DNA of 64,000 bases from Sporichthya polymorpha DSM 43042. Its GTDB lineage: Bacteria; Actinomycetota; Actinomycetes; Sporichthyales; Sporichthyaceae. The first letter of the stretch is position 1, and the number at the start of each line of letters is the position of its first letter. Made by a program: the position numbers and the translations under genes. Below the pieces are notes generated by a model. It was given only the letters and a program-made list of their open reading frames with translations, was not told the origin of the DNA and did no database searches. Positions 16,918-25,977 of the stretch are shown piece by piece. The stretch lies in contig NZ_KB913029.1 in assembly GCF_000384115.1 (NCBI RefSeq), positions 4,377,057-4,441,056 on the forward strand, read 5' to 3'.

Positions 16918-17784
16918 TCAGGGAGCGAAGTCGATCCGGACGACCTCGGGCATCCCACGCCGGATCCCCGGCAGCGACCGGCCGAGCGGGAGCAGCACCT
17001 TCGTCATCAGCCCGGGACCCCCGGTCGGCGGGACGGAGCGCACCGACGCGATCCGCGGCGACAGCCGCCGGATCCGTTCGTGATCACCGGCGTTGAGCCC
17101 GTGCGGCATCGCCGGGGCCCGGTAGCCGTTCGGCGCCCGGATCAAGCCACGGCGGCTCAACCAGGAGAACCACACCGGCACGGTGTCGAACAGGAACACG
17201 CCCCGCCGGAACCGCTCCGCGCACCGCACCACGAGCGCGTCGACCTCCGGCGGCGGCAGGTACATCAGCAGACCCTGTGCCACGACCACCACGCGATCTG
17301 ACGGTCCGACAGTTCCGTCGGCCGTCAGCGCCGCGAACCAGTCCTCTCCGAGCGCCGATCCGGCGAACAACCGCCGCCGCGGCGGATCCTCACCGACGAG
17401 CTTGCGGCGGACCTCCGCCGTCTCGGGCAGGTCGACGGTGAACCACCGCACCCGTCCGTTGTCGACCCGCCAGAACTGCGTCTCCAGGCCCTCGCCGAGC
17501 GCGACCACCACCGCGTCGGGGTCGGTGGCGAGCACCCCGAGCACCTCGCGGTCGAACGTCAGCGCCCGCTCACCGAGGTAGCCCTCCATGCCGGTGGCTC
17601 GCCCGCCGAAGCGCTGCTCGAACGGGAAGTCGATCGCTGCGACGAGCTCGGCCGCCTTCGGGTCCTGCAGCCGGGACTTCGGCCGCGCGGCGTCGCGCGC
17701 ACGGTGGTACAGCGTCCACAACGTCGTCTCCGGCACGCCCTGCAGGGCGACCGGGAGCGGTCCGCTCCGCGGCTCCTCGGTCAA
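16918..17784 (-). CDS. Class I methyltransferase, leucine carboxyl methyltransferase-like
   Basis: This 288-residue SAM-dependent methyltransferase is of the LCM/PPM1-Tcm type. F-E-Q-R-F-G-G-R follows the N-terminal helix, V-V-A-L-G-E-G-L-E-T-Q-F-W-R (residues ~92-105) is the SAM loop, F-T-V-D-L-P-E the acidic strand-2 residue, and V-V-A-Q-G-L-L-M-Y-L the post-motif that the family uses. Actinobacteria carry many paralogues; substrates include polyketide or small carboxylates. The stop lies one base from the poly-C tract. It is on the same strand as the DUF4234 gene, 13 bases downstream of it. Confidence 0.85.
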   Translation of the reverse strand: MTEEPRSGPLPVALQGVPETTLWTLYHRARDAARPKSRLQDPKAAELVAAIDFPFEQRFGGRATGMEGYLGERALTFDREVLGVLATDPDAVVVALGEGLETQFWRVDNGRVRWFTVDLPETAEVRRKLVGEDPPRRRLFAGSALGEDWFAALTADGTVGPSDRVVVVAQGLLMYLPPPEVDALVVRCAERFRRGVFLFDTVPVWFSWLSRRGLIRAPNGYRAPAMPHGLNAGDHERIRRLSPRIASVRSVPPTGGPGLMTKVLLPLGRSLPGIRRGMPEVVRIDFAP

Positions 17785-17797
17785 TGCGTCAGCCGCG

Positions 17798-18544
17798 TCA
17801 GGCCGGCTGTGCCGGCGCGGGCGGCTGGGCGGACCGGATCCAGTACTCGTTGAGCGCGTTGTTCGTCTTGACGAACCAGATGAACGGCCCGACGAGGATC
17901 AGGATGCCGGGGATGTACCAGGCCCCGGTCGCGCCGCTCACCGGCTTCGGGGCGCCGCGCAGCTCGTACATCTTCCCGACCTCGGAGGACGTGAGGAACG
18001 GCGACGCGAACCCGAACACGATCGCGATGACGAGCGCCAGCCCGCCCCCGAGACCGTTCCCGCTGTGGCGCTTCATCTCCTCGTGGACCTGGTAGTACCA
18101 GACCAGCCCGTAGATCCCGAGCGTGACGAAGAAGAGCAGGATCGACTTGCCCGTGGGGCGCACCTGACCCAACGCCCCGAGCGGCGCCTGGTAGTACCCA
18201 CCCGGGCCGACGGTGCCGTACGGCGCGCCGTACCCCGGGGGCGGCGCGTAGCCGGGCGGCGGGGCGTACCCCGGCGGCGGCTGCTGCCCGTACCCCGGCG
18301 GGGGCTGTTGCCCGTAGCCGGGCGGAGGCTGCTGCCCGGGCGGGGGCTGCTGCCCGTACGCGGGGGCCGGAGCCCCCCACGCCGGGGGCTGCTGGCCGTA
18401 CGGCGGCGGCTGTTGCTGCGGCGCCGCGGGCTGGCCGTACGGGGGAGCGGGCTGACCCGCGGTGGGCGGCGCGGCGTAGGGGTCGGAGGGTGCGGCGGGG
18501 TCCGGAGTACCCGGCGGGTTCCACGGCTGCTGAGGATCGGACAC
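17798..18544 (-). CDS. DUF4234 membrane protein with Pro/Gly/Gln/Tyr-rich N-terminus
   Basis: This is a 248-residue protein. The first ~125 residues are a low-complexity cytoplasmic tail with repeats of PPPGYGQQ and PPPGYAP. The rest has three to four hydrophobic segments (S-I-L-L-F-F-V-T-L-G-I-Y-G-L-V-W-Y-Y; L-A-L-V-I-A-I-V-F-G-F; Y-I-P-G-I-L-I-L-V-G-P-F-I-W-F-V) matching DUF4234. The GTG at 18544 is chosen because AGGAGG lies seven bases before it; an ATG eight codons upstream overlaps that site. Function unknown; a scaffold or condensate-prone tail is possible. Confidence 0.75.
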   Translation of the reverse strand: MSDPQQPWNPPGTPDPAAPSDPYAAPPTAGQPAPPYGQPAAPQQQPPPYGQQPPAWGAPAPAYGQQPPPGQQPPPGYGQQPPPGYGQQPPPGYAPPPGYAPPPGYGAPYGTVGPGGYYQAPLGALGQVRPTGKSILLFFVTLGIYGLVWYYQVHEEMKRHSGNGLGGGLALVIAIVFGFASPFLTSSEVGKMYELRGAPKPVSGATGAWYIPGILILVGPFIWFVKTNNALNEYWIRSAQPPAPAQPA

Positions 18545-18653
18545 GAACCGGCCTCCTATGAGTTGCACCAGCGACCTCGCTCACGCTAGCGCTGCTTGTC
18601 ACAATGGGACCAGCGATCAAGAACGCCGCGCGGGCGGAAAGACAGGGCACGGC

Positions 18654-19634
18654 ATGACTGACGGGGCGGCAGGCGGCAGGAGTGCCGACGACCTCGAGCG
18701 TTTGCTGCTCGGAGGCGACCCGGACATCTCGCTGGCGGCATTGGCCGAGGCCGCGGGGCTTTCGCCCGAAGTGGCCAGTTTGTTCTGGCACGCCCTGGGT
18801 TTCCCCGACACCGAACCCGCGGGCCGCATGTTCACGCGCGGCGACAAGGACGCGATCGTCACCCTCGCCCGCCTGATCACCGACATCGGCTCCGACGAGG
18901 AGTTCGTCGTCGGGCTGATCCGCGCCATGGGCCACCAGATGGCCCGCCTCGCGATGTGGCAGGTCATCGCCATGGTCGAGCAGATGAGCGACCAGGCGGG
19001 GGACGCGGAGACCGGCGCCGCCCGCGCGGTCGACTTCCTCTACGAGCACGTCGACGACTTCGGCCCGCTGCTCGTCTACGCCTTCCGCCGGCACCTGGCG
19101 GCCGTCGTCAAGTGGCGCCTCGACCGCGTCACCGAGGACGCGCGCCGGATGCGCCTGTCGGTCGGGTTCGCGGACATGGCGGGCTACACCCGGCTCAGCC
19201 GGAACATGGACCCCCTGGAGCTCGCGCGCCTGGTCAACCGCTTCGAGACCGTCGCCTCCGACGTCGTCCTGCGCCAGGGCGGCCGGGTCATCAAGACCGT
19301 CGGCGACGAGATCCTCTTCGTCTCCGACACCGCGATCCAGGCCGTGGACATCGGGCTCGACCTGGCCGACGCCATGGACACCGACCCGATGCTGCCCCAG
19401 GTCCGCGTCGGGGTCGCGACCGGCGAGGTCGTCGCGCGCATGGGCGACGTCTACGGCCCGACGGTCAACCTCGCCAGCCGCCTGACCAGCCTGTCGAACC
19501 CGAGCCGCGTTCTGATCGAGGGCAACACCGCCGCCGCGATCGCGCAGGCGCCCCACCTCGAGGCCGCCACGCTCGGCGAGGCGGTCCTCCAGGACTTCGG
19601 GACGGTCCACATGTTCGGTGTCCGCCGGAACTGA
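18654..19634 (+). CDS. Class III adenylate/guanylate cyclase
   Basis: This 326-residue protein has an N-terminal helical domain (residues ~1-160, with a MerR-like A-A-L-A-E-A-A-G-L-S segment) and a C-terminal CHD cyclase domain. VGFADMAGYTRLSR carries the first metal aspartate, KTVGDEILF the substrate lysine and second aspartate, and DVYGPTVNLASRL the substrate-specifying Asp and transition-state Asn and Arg. All catalytic positions are present, so it should be active and prefers ATP. No membrane segment. It stands alone between the divergent DUF4234 gene and a hairpin. Confidence 0.85.
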   Translation: MTDGAAGGRSADDLERLLLGGDPDISLAALAEAAGLSPEVASLFWHALGFPDTEPAGRMFTRGDKDAIVTLARLITDIGSDEEFVVGLIRAMGHQMARLAMWQVIAMVEQMSDQAGDAETGAARAVDFLYEHVDDFGPLLVYAFRRHLAAVVKWRLDRVTEDARRMRLSVGFADMAGYTRLSRNMDPLELARLVNRFETVASDVVLRQGGRVIKTVGDEILFVSDTAIQAVDIGLDLADAMDTDPMLPQVRVGVATGEVVARMGDVYGPTVNLASRLTSLSNPSRVLIEGNTAAAIAQAPHLEAATLGEAVLQDFGTVHMFGVRRN

Positions 19635-19795
19635 GGTCCGCCCACGACGGGCCCCAGACCTTCGCCGCAGAGGTTCACTGCCGGGCAACACCGACGAAAC
19701 ACACACCGGCCACTCTGGTACCGCGAGACCTTCCGAACCTGAGGTGGTCGCGGTCGGCCGGCGGGGGCCCATCCGATCGCTCGTACCGCCCAGGA

Positions 19796-19844
19796 CGGGC
19801 GTGCCGCCGGCCCCACCGCGTCCTGTGGGCGGGCGGCACGCCCG
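19796..19844. other. Nested hairpin between cyclase and CDP-alcohol transferase genes
   Basis: CGGGCGTGCCGCC (19796-19808) pairs fully with GGCGGCACGCCCG (19832-19844). Inside the loop, CCCAC pairs with GTGGG. It lies 162 bases after the cyclase and 46 bases before the next start. It may be a late terminator or a structured RNA. The rest of this 255-base gap shows only the -10 near 19876. Confidence 0.55.
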
Positions 19845-19875
19845 AACCTCTCCCCGGAACCGCCGAGGAACGATC

Positions 19876-19881
19876 TATAAG
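19876..19881 (+). promoter_or_regulatory. -10 hexamer TATAAG, leaderless start at 19890
   Basis: TATAAG ends eight bases before the GTG start of the CDP-alcohol phosphatidyltransferase gene; no ribosome binding site lies between. No good -35 is visible. Confidence 0.5.
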
Positions 19882-19889
19882 GTCGGCGC

Positions 19890-20495
19890 GTGAGCGGGGA
19901 GGCAACGACGACGGCGCATCCGGACCGGATCCTCACGCTGCCGAACCTGCTCAGCTTCCTCCGGCTGGCCGGGGTCCCGCTGTTCCTCTGGCTGATCCTG
20001 GGCCCCGAGCGCGACGGGCTCGCACTGCTGGTCCTGATGTTCTCCGGGTTCACGGACTGGGCGGACGGCTGGCTCGCCCGCCGGCTGAACCAGACCAGCC
20101 GGCTCGGGCAGCTCCTGGACCCCGCCGCGGACCGGCTCTACATCCTCGCCACGCTCGTCGGGCTGACCGTCCGCGACATCGTCCCGCTCTGGCTCACGCT
20201 CGCCCTCGTGGGGCGCGACCTCGTGCTGCTGGGGTGCGTCCCGACCCTGCGGCGCCTCGGGTACGGCCCCGCCCTGCCGGTCCACTACCTGGGCAAGGCC
20301 GCGACCTTCAATCTGCTCTACGCCTTCCCGTTCCTGCTCCTCGGGGACGGGACCGGCGAGATGACGACGGTCCAGACGCTGGCGAACGTCCTCGGATGGG
20401 CTTTCGCGATCTGGGGTAGCGGGCTGTACTGGTGGGCAGGCGTGCTCTACCTCGTCCAGGTGCGGAGCCTGGTCGAAGCGGACCGCCGGACCTGA
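19890..20495 (+). CDS. CDP-alcohol phosphatidyltransferase (cardiolipin synthase-like)
   Basis: This 201-residue integral membrane enzyme carries the full CDP-alcohol phosphotransferase motif D-x2-D-G-x2-A-R-x8-G-x3-D-x3-D (D-W-A-D-G-W-L-A-R ... G-Q-L-L-D-P-A-A-D, residues ~52-78), the two-metal catalytic site. Five or six membrane helices surround it. From memory, the Streptomyces gene in this position beside the ManC-like gene encodes a CDP-alcohol-type cardiolipin synthase; phosphatidylglycerophosphate or phosphatidylinositol-phosphate synthase are alternatives. It starts the envelope gene block; the ManC-like gene follows after 27 bases. Confidence 0.85.
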   Translation: MSGEATTTAHPDRILTLPNLLSFLRLAGVPLFLWLILGPERDGLALLVLMFSGFTDWADGWLARRLNQTSRLGQLLDPAADRLYILATLVGLTVRDIVPLWLTLALVGRDLVLLGCVPTLRRLGYGPALPVHYLGKAATFNLLYAFPFLLLGDGTGEMTTVQTLANVLGWAFAIWGSGLYWWAGVLYLVQVRSLVEADRRT

Positions 20496-20522
20496 CCGGC
20501 CGAACGGGACGGGAGGTACGCA

Positions 20523-23033
20523 GTGAAGGCCGTCGTGATGGCCGGTGGCGAGGGCACGCGTCTGCGCCCGATCACTGCCTCCATGCCGAAGCCGCTGCTG
20601 CCCGTCGTCAACCGCCCGGTCATGGAGCACGTGCTGCGGCACCTGCGCCACCACGGCTTCACCGACGTCGTCGTCACCGTCCAGTTCCTCGCCTCGCTCG
20701 TGCGCAACTACTTCGGTGACGGCGAGGAACTCGGGATGGCGATCACCTACGCCACCGAGGAAGTCCCGATGGGCACGGCCGGCAGCGTCAAGAACGCCGA
20801 GGACGCGCTGCGCGACGACACCTTCCTCGTCATCTCCGGGGACGCGCTGACCGACGTCGACCTCTCCGAGGTCATCCGCTTCCACCGGGAGCGCGAGGCG
20901 ATGGTGACCGTTTGCCTGACGCGCGTCGCGAACCCGCTCGACTTCGGCATCACGATTCTCGACGAGAACGGCCGGGTGGAGCGTTTCCTCGAGAAGCCCA
21001 GCTGGGGCCAGGTCTTCTCCGACACGGTCAACACCGGCATCTACGTGATGGAGCCGTCGGTGTTCGAGTACGTGCCGGTCGACGAGCCGTCCGACTGGTC
21101 GGGTGACATCTTCCCGCTGCTGCTCAAGGAGGGCCTGCCCGTCTACGGCTTCGTGGCCGACGGGTACTGGGAGGACGTCGGCACCCACGAGAACTACCTC
21201 AAGGTCCAGGCCGACGTCCTCTCCAACGCCGTCGAGACCGCCGACAAGGACGGCTTCGAGATCCGCCCGGGCATCTGGATCTGCGAGGGCGCCGAGGTCG
21301 ACCCCAGCGTCGAACTGCGCCCGCCGCTCTACATCGGCGACTACGCGAAGGTCGAGGCCGGCGCGACCCTGCGCGAGTACACGGTGATCGGCAGCAACGT
21401 CGTCGTGAAGAGCGGCGCCTTCCTCGACCGGGCGGTCATCCACGACAACGTCTACATCGGGCCGGGCACGAACCTGCGCGCGTGCGTCGTCGGCAAGAAC
21501 ACCGACGTGATGCGGGGGGCGCGGGTCGACCAGGGCGTCGTCGTCGGCGACCACTGCCTGATCGGGGAGGAGGCGATCATCGCCGCCGGGGTGAAGATCT
21601 ACCCCTCGAAGACGATCGACGCCGGTGCCGTCGTCAACCAGAACGTCATCTGGGAGGCCCGGGGGCAACGCGCCCTGTTCGGCCCTCGCGGCGTCTCCGG
21701 CATCGTCAACGTCGAGATCACGCCCGAGCACGCCGTCCGCCTCGCCAGCTCGTACGCGACGACGCTGAAGAAGGGCGACACCGTCCTCACCGCCCGGGAC
21801 GGCTCCCGCGCCGCCCGCGCGCTCAAGCAGTCGGTCATCTCCGCGTTGCAGGCGGCGGCCATCAACGTCCGCGACCTCGAGATGCAGCCACCCCCGGTTG
21901 CGCGGCTCGAGGCGACGCGCGGCCACGCCGGCGGCGTGCTCATCCGGACAACCCCCGGCATTCCGGACAGCGTCGACATCCAGTTCATCGACGCGACGGG
22001 CGCCGACCTCTCCGCCGCGCACCGCCGCCGCGTCGAGCGCGTCTTCTCCCGGCAGGAGTACCGCCGCGCGTTCCCCGGCGAGATCGGCGACCTGACGTTC
22101 CCCGGTCGCGTCGTCGAGCATTACGTCAAGCAGGTCCTCAACACCGTCGACACCACCGGTGTGCCGCACCGGGACGACACCCCGGACATGAAGGTCGTCG
22201 TCGACGCCGGCAACGGCGCGGCCGGGTTGCTCCTGCCGCGCGTGGTCGGCGGCCTCGGCGTCGACGTCCTCACCGTGAACATGGGCATCGACGAGGCCCG
22301 CCCGACCCAGACGCCCGAGGACAAGGCGCGCTCGCTCGCCCGACTCGGGGAACTCGTCGCCTCGTCGAAGGCCGCGTTCGGCGTGTACTTCGACCCGCTG
22401 GGGGAGCGCATCTCCCTCGTCGACGAGCGCGGCATCCCGGTCGCGGACGACCGCGCGCTGCTCGTCGTCATGGACCTGATCGCCGCCGAGCGCCGCGGCG
22501 GGCGCATCGCGCTGCCGGTCACCACGACCCGCGTGGCGGAAAAGGTCGCCGGCTTCCACGGCGTCGAGATCGCCTGGACGGCGACGTCCTCGGACGACCT
22601 GGCCCGCGCGGTCACCGACCCCCGGCTGATCCTCGGCGGCGACGGCCGTGGCGGCTTCGTCATCCCCGAGGTCGGCAACGCCGTCGACGGGACGGCCGCA
22701 TTCGTCCGCCTGGTCGGCCTGATCGCCCGGACCCAACTGACGCTGAGCCAGATCGACGCCCGTATCCCGCGCGCCCACGTCGATTACCGCGTGCTCCCGA
22801 CGCCGTGGGCGCTCAAGGGCAAGGTCATGCGGGCGGTCGTCGAGGCCGCCGGCCACCGCACGATCGACACCACCGACGGCGTCCGCGTCGTGCAGCGCGA
22901 CGGCAGCTGGATCATGGTGCTGCCGGACCCGTCCGAGGCCACCACCCACCTGTGGGCGGAGGCCGACAACGACGTCGCCGCCGCGACCCTGGCCGAGGAG
23001 TGGTGCCAGGTCGTCGAGCGCGCCGCCACCTGA
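20523..23033 (+). CDS. Mannose-1-phosphate guanylyltransferase with degenerate phosphomannomutase domain
   Basis: This 836-residue fusion has a nucleotidyltransferase domain (residues 1-~235: [18 protein letters not shown]), a left-handed beta-helix of hexapeptides (~250-375) and a phosphohexomutase-like domain (~385-836). The first part should make an NDP-sugar, GDP-mannose by annotation habit. The mutase domain lacks the T-A-S-H-N-P serine loop (R-T-T-P-G-I-P near residue 475) and the D-G-D-x-D-R metal loop (F-D-P-L-G-E-R near 625), so it should be inactive. GGGAGG precedes the GTG. The C-terminal domain may act in regulation or assembly. Confidence 0.85.
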   Translation: MKAVVMAGGEGTRLRPITASMPKPLLPVVNRPVMEHVLRHLRHHGFTDVVVTVQFLASLVRNYFGDGEELGMAITYATEEVPMGTAGSVKNAEDALRDDTFLVISGDALTDVDLSEVIRFHREREAMVTVCLTRVANPLDFGITILDENGRVERFLEKPSWGQVFSDTVNTGIYVMEPSVFEYVPVDEPSDWSGDIFPLLLKEGLPVYGFVADGYWEDVGTHENYLKVQADVLSNAVETADKDGFEIRPGIWICEGAEVDPSVELRPPLYIGDYAKVEAGATLREYTVIGSNVVVKSGAFLDRAVIHDNVYIGPGTNLRACVVGKNTDVMRGARVDQGVVVGDHCLIGEEAIIAAGVKIYPSKTIDAGAVVNQNVIWEARGQRALFGPRGVSGIVNVEITPEHAVRLASSYATTLKKGDTVLTARDGSRAARALKQSVISALQAAAINVRDLEMQPPPVARLEATRGHAGGVLIRTTPGIPDSVDIQFIDATGADLSAAHRRRVERVFSRQEYRRAFPGEIGDLTFPGRVVEHYVKQVLNTVDTTGVPHRDDTPDMKVVVDAGNGAAGLLLPRVVGGLGVDVLTVNMGIDEARPTQTPEDKARSLARLGELVASSKAAFGVYFDPLGERISLVDERGIPVADDRALLVVMDLIAAERRGGRIALPVTTTRVAEKVAGFHGVEIAWTATSSDDLARAVTDPRLILGGDGRGGFVIPEVGNAVDGTAAFVRLVGLIARTQLTLSQIDARIPRAHVDYRVLPTPWALKGKVMRAVVEAAGHRTIDTTDGVRVVQRDGSWIMVLPDPSEATTHLWAEADNDVAAATLAEEWCQVVERAAT

Positions 23034-23087
23034 ACGCGCCGTCGACCACTCCCGCGCCGGGCCGACGCGCCGTGGAACGATGACGGC

Positions 23088-24170
23088 ATGAACGAAGGGT
23101 CGACGCGCCGCCCCGACGCGTCGATGTCGCTGCTGTCCGACCTGATGACGAACACCCTCGACGAGGGGTACCGGCGGGAGGCGGCGCGCCGGGCCGCCGT
23201 GGCGGCCGCCGGGCTGTCGGACGAACCCGTGCGCCGCGGCCCCGGCCGTTCGGGTTGGCGCGGGGGAGTCGCGCTCGTCGTCGTGCTCGCGTTCGCCGGC
23301 CTCGTCCTCACCGTCGCCGCGCAGCAGACGCGCGCGAACGCCCCGGCCGTCGCCCAGGCCCGCGACGAGTTGATCGAGCGGGTCCGCACCGAGACCGAAG
23401 AGGCGGACGACCTCTACGACCGCCTGGTCGCCCTGCGCTCCGAGGTCGACGGCCTCCGGGACGCCGCGCTCGTCGCCACCTCGGCAGGTTCGGCCGCCCG
23501 CGCCGACCTGGAGCGACTCTCGGCGCTCGCCGGCGTCACCGCCGTCCGCGGGCCCGGCATCAAGGTGGTCGTCGACGACGCCCCGGCGGGCAACCTGCGC
23601 TCCACCAGCGGCACCGGCCGGGTCCTCGACACCGACCTGCAGCGCCTCCTCAACGGCCTGTGGGCCGCGGGCGCCGAGGCCATCAGCGTGAACGGCCAGC
23701 GGCTGACCCAGCTCACCGCCGTCCGGTCCGCGGGCGACGCCATCCTCGTCGCCTACCGCCCGTTGAGCCCGCCGTACGTCGTACTCGCGATCGGCAACCC
23801 GAACGACCTGGAGGTCGACTTCGTGGACGGCCCCGGCGGCCGCTGGTTCCACACCCTCGCGGGCTTCGGGATCCGGTTCACCGTCACCACCGAGAAGGAC
23901 CTCCGGCTCCCCGGCGCGACCGGCGTGACGCTGCGGAACGCGACGCTGGCGACGGCCGACGCCGGCACCGCGACGGCGACACCCGACCGGACACCCGACC
24001 CGACACCCGACCCGGTGCCCACTCCGAGGCCGACCGTGGCCCCGACCCCCACTCCCACTGTGATTCCGACGCCGACCCGGACCCCCGCGCCCACCCCGAC
24101 CGCGACCCCGGCGGCAACCCCGACCCCGGCGGCCGCCACCGACCCGACACCGACGGGGGTCGCCTCGTGA
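23088..24170 (+). CDS. DUF881 membrane protein, copy 1
   Basis: This 360-residue protein has a cytoplasmic N-terminus, one membrane helix (VALVVVLAFAGLVLTVAA, residues ~61-78), a coiled-coil stretch and the DUF881 domain (residues ~130-290), then a Thr/Pro tail of ~60 residues with repeated T-P-x-P. DUF881 proteins are encoded in pairs around the small basic protein in most actinobacteria; a link to division or cell-wall assembly is suspected but not proven. The stop overlaps the next start as GTGA. The Thr/Pro tail is likely cell-wall spanning or mannosylated (inference). Confidence 0.85.
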   Translation: MNEGSTRRPDASMSLLSDLMTNTLDEGYRREAARRAAVAAAGLSDEPVRRGPGRSGWRGGVALVVVLAFAGLVLTVAAQQTRANAPAVAQARDELIERVRTETEEADDLYDRLVALRSEVDGLRDAALVATSAGSAARADLERLSALAGVTAVRGPGIKVVVDDAPAGNLRSTSGTGRVLDTDLQRLLNGLWAAGAEAISVNGQRLTQLTAVRSAGDAILVAYRPLSPPYVVLAIGNPNDLEVDFVDGPGGRWFHTLAGFGIRFTVTTEKDLRLPGATGVTLRNATLATADAGTATATPDRTPDPTPDPVPTPRPTVAPTPTPTVIPTPTRTPAPTPTATPAATPTPAAATDPTPTGVAS

Positions 24171-24499
24171 TCGGCGCGCTCGGCCTCGTTCTCGGCATCG
24201 CTCTCGGCCTGATCTTCGACCCGACGGTCCCGGTGTGGATGCAGCCCTACCTGCCCATCGCCGTGGTCGCCGCCCTCGACGCTCTCTTCGGTGCGCTGCG
24301 GGCCCTGCTCGACGGCATCTTCAGCGACAAGGTCTTCGTCGTCTCGTTCATCGCGAACGTGCTCGTCGCGGTCCTCGTCGTCTTCATCGGCGACCGGCTC
24401 GGCGTCGGCGGGCAGCTGACGACCGGCATCATCGTCGTGCTCAGCATCCGGATCTTCTCCAACGTCGCCGCGATCCGGCGACACCTGCTCTCGGCCTGA
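24167..24499 (+). CDS. sbp: Small basic protein Sbp (DUF1290)
   Basis: This 110-residue membrane protein has three hydrophobic segments (residues ~2-17, ~26-45 and ~58-75) and the family features F-D-P-T-V-P and A-L-D-A-L-F-G-A-L-R. It is the central member of the DUF881-sbp-DUF881 cluster. The GTG overlaps the stop of the first DUF881 gene by GTGA, so translation is coupled. The related Bacillus subtilis gene lies in the division operon beside ftsA/ftsZ; the biochemical role is unknown. Confidence 0.85.
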   Translation: MIGALGLVLGIALGLIFDPTVPVWMQPYLPIAVVAALDALFGALRALLDGIFSDKVFVVSFIANVLVAVLVVFIGDRLGVGGQLTTGIIVVLSIRIFSNVAAIRRHLLSA

Positions 24500-24500
24500 C

Positions 24501-25502
24501 ATGACCAAGCCTCCCGAGCACCCGCGCCCCGACGAGCCGGCGGACGCGAGCCTGGACTACGGCTCGGGTCCCGCGCCGGGCTCCTCGCGGGGCCCTGCGC
24601 CGGGCCCCGCGCAGGACGCCGCCGGCGAGGACGAGACCCTGCTCATCGCCGGTCACAAGATCGGCGGACGGCCGGCCGGGGCGGACGGCACCGAGGCCGA
24701 GGGCGAGGGCCAGGCCCCGGCGGCCCCGCCGGTTTCCTCGACGCTGCCGCGGGGGGAGCAGTCGTTCAGCCCGCCCCCGGCGGGGTTCCGCGGTCTGCTC
24801 GCGGCGCTCCGGGTCCGGCGCGCGGCACCGACGCAGCTGGTGATCGCCGTCCTCTGCGGCCTGCTCGGGTTCTTCGCGGTCGTGCAGCTGCGGCTGCAGG
24901 CCGACGACAACAACCTGCGCTCGGCCCGGCAGAGCGACCTGATCCGCATCCTCGACGACCTCAACGACCGCTCGGAGCGGCTCGACAGCGAGATCCGCGA
25001 CCTCGAGCAGCGGCGGTCCGAGCTGCAGTCCGGTTCCGACCGCTCGAAGGCGGCGTTGACCGAGGCCGAGGGCCGGAAGGCCGTCCTGGGCATCCTCGCC
25101 GGCACCGTCCCGGCGAAGGGACCGGGCATCGCGCTGCGCATCGAGGACCCGCAGCAGAAGGTCGACGCGGCCGTCCTCCTCGACGCGTTGCAGGAGCTGC
25201 GCGACGCCGGCGCGGAGGCCGTGCAGATCAACGACATCCGCGTCGTGGCCGGCACGGACTTCCTCGATTCCGGGCCCGGCAGCGTCCGGATCGACGGGCA
25301 GGCGGTGAGCGCGCCGTACCTGTTCAAGGTCATCGGCGACCCGGATACCCTCGTGCCCGCGTTGCGGATCCCCGGCGGGGTGTTCGCGGTGCTGGACGAG
25401 CGGGGTGCGATCCCCACCGTCGAGACCCGCAAGCAGATCACGGTGGACGCGACGCGTCCGGCCGCGGACCTGGACTACGCGCGGCCGAGCGAGAACAACT
25501 GA
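24501..25502 (+). CDS. DUF881 membrane protein, copy 2
   Basis: This 333-residue paralogue of the gene at 23088 has a long acidic/proline-rich cytoplasmic N-terminus (~100 residues), one membrane helix (TQLVIAVLCGLLGFFAVV, residues ~112-129), a coiled coil (L-N-D-R-S-E-R-L-D-S-E-I-R-D-L-E-Q-R) and the DUF881 domain. It lacks the Thr/Pro tail of copy 1. It starts one base after the sbp stop. The coiled coils of the two copies could pair, making a heteromeric complex with Sbp (inference). Confidence 0.85.
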   Translation: MTKPPEHPRPDEPADASLDYGSGPAPGSSRGPAPGPAQDAAGEDETLLIAGHKIGGRPAGADGTEAEGEGQAPAAPPVSSTLPRGEQSFSPPPAGFRGLLAALRVRRAAPTQLVIAVLCGLLGFFAVVQLRLQADDNNLRSARQSDLIRILDDLNDRSERLDSEIRDLEQRRSELQSGSDRSKAALTEAEGRKAVLGILAGTVPAKGPGIALRIEDPQQKVDAAVLLDALQELRDAGAEAVQINDIRVVAGTDFLDSGPGSVRIDGQAVSAPYLFKVIGDPDTLVPALRIPGGVFAVLDERGAIPTVETRKQITVDATRPAADLDYARPSENN

Positions 25503-25517
25503 GACCGAGAGGCCGCG

Positions 25518-25898
25518 ATGTCCGTCCCCGACGACCTGAAGTACACCGCCGAGCACGAGTGGGCGCAGCTCACCGACGGCGGGACGGTGCGCGTCGGGAT
25601 CACCGACCACGCGCAGTCCCAGCTCGGCGACATCGTCTTCGTCTCCCTGCCGCAGCCGGGCGACAAGATCGAGGCCGGTTCGCCCTGCGGCGAGCTCGAG
25701 TCCACGAAGAGTGTGAGCGAGATCTACGCGCCGATCTCGGGCGAGGTCGCGGCGGTCAACTCGGCGATCGAGACCGCGCCCGAACTCGTGAACGCGGAGC
25801 CCTACGGCGGCGGCTGGATGTTCGAGGTCCGGCCGGACGACACGGCCGCGCTCGACGAGTTGCTGTCGGCGTCGGAGTACGCCGCCGGGATCGAGTGA
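25518..25898 (+). CDS. gcvH: Glycine cleavage system H protein
   Basis: This 126-residue lipoyl-carrier protein moves the aminomethyl group between the P and T proteins of glycine cleavage. The lipoylated lysine is in E-S-T-K-S-V-S-E-I-Y (K60 or nearby), and GDIVFVSLPQPGD and the Y-G-G-G-W-M-F-E end are typical. GAGAGG precedes the ATG. No gcvT or gcvP lies nearby: in actinobacteria this gcvH stands alone inside the DUF881/FHA/FtsR block. It ends 79 bases before the FHA gene, which has its own promoter. Confidence 0.92.
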   Translation: MSVPDDLKYTAEHEWAQLTDGGTVRVGITDHAQSQLGDIVFVSLPQPGDKIEAGSPCGELESTKSVSEIYAPISGEVAAVNSAIETAPELVNAEPYGGGWMFEVRPDDTAALDELLSASEYAAGIE

Positions 25899-25908
25899 TC
25901 TCCTCGGT

Positions 25909-25936
25909 TGACCCTCGATTCTCGGGCACATAAGTT
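25909..25936 (+). promoter_or_regulatory. Vegetative-type promoter for the FHA gene
   Basis: TTGACC (25909-25914) and TAAGTT (25931-25936) are separated by 16 bases. The predicted start of transcription near 25943 lies after an in-frame GTG at 25939 and before the ATG at 25978, so it decides between the two possible starts. Confidence 0.6.
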
Positions 25937-25977
25937 TCGTGGACGCTCAACCTCAGGTACAGGGAAAGGCCGGAGCA

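Noticed and set aside
18180-18400. PPPGYGQQ-coding stretch as a CRISPR-like or regulatory repeat
   Set aside because: The repeats are in frame, of uneven length and encode a low-complexity tail; there are no unique spacers of constant length.
19875-23852. A 1,325-codon open frame on the minus strand
   Set aside because: It lies antisense to the CDP-alcohol transferase and ManC-like genes, which have clear motifs. Its product is a mix of V/D/R/A without any motif, as expected from GC-rich third-position bias.
23980-24165. CCGACAC/CCCAC-type repeats as a DNA-level array
   Set aside because: They encode the Thr/Pro tail of the DUF881 protein; the variation is at codon level.
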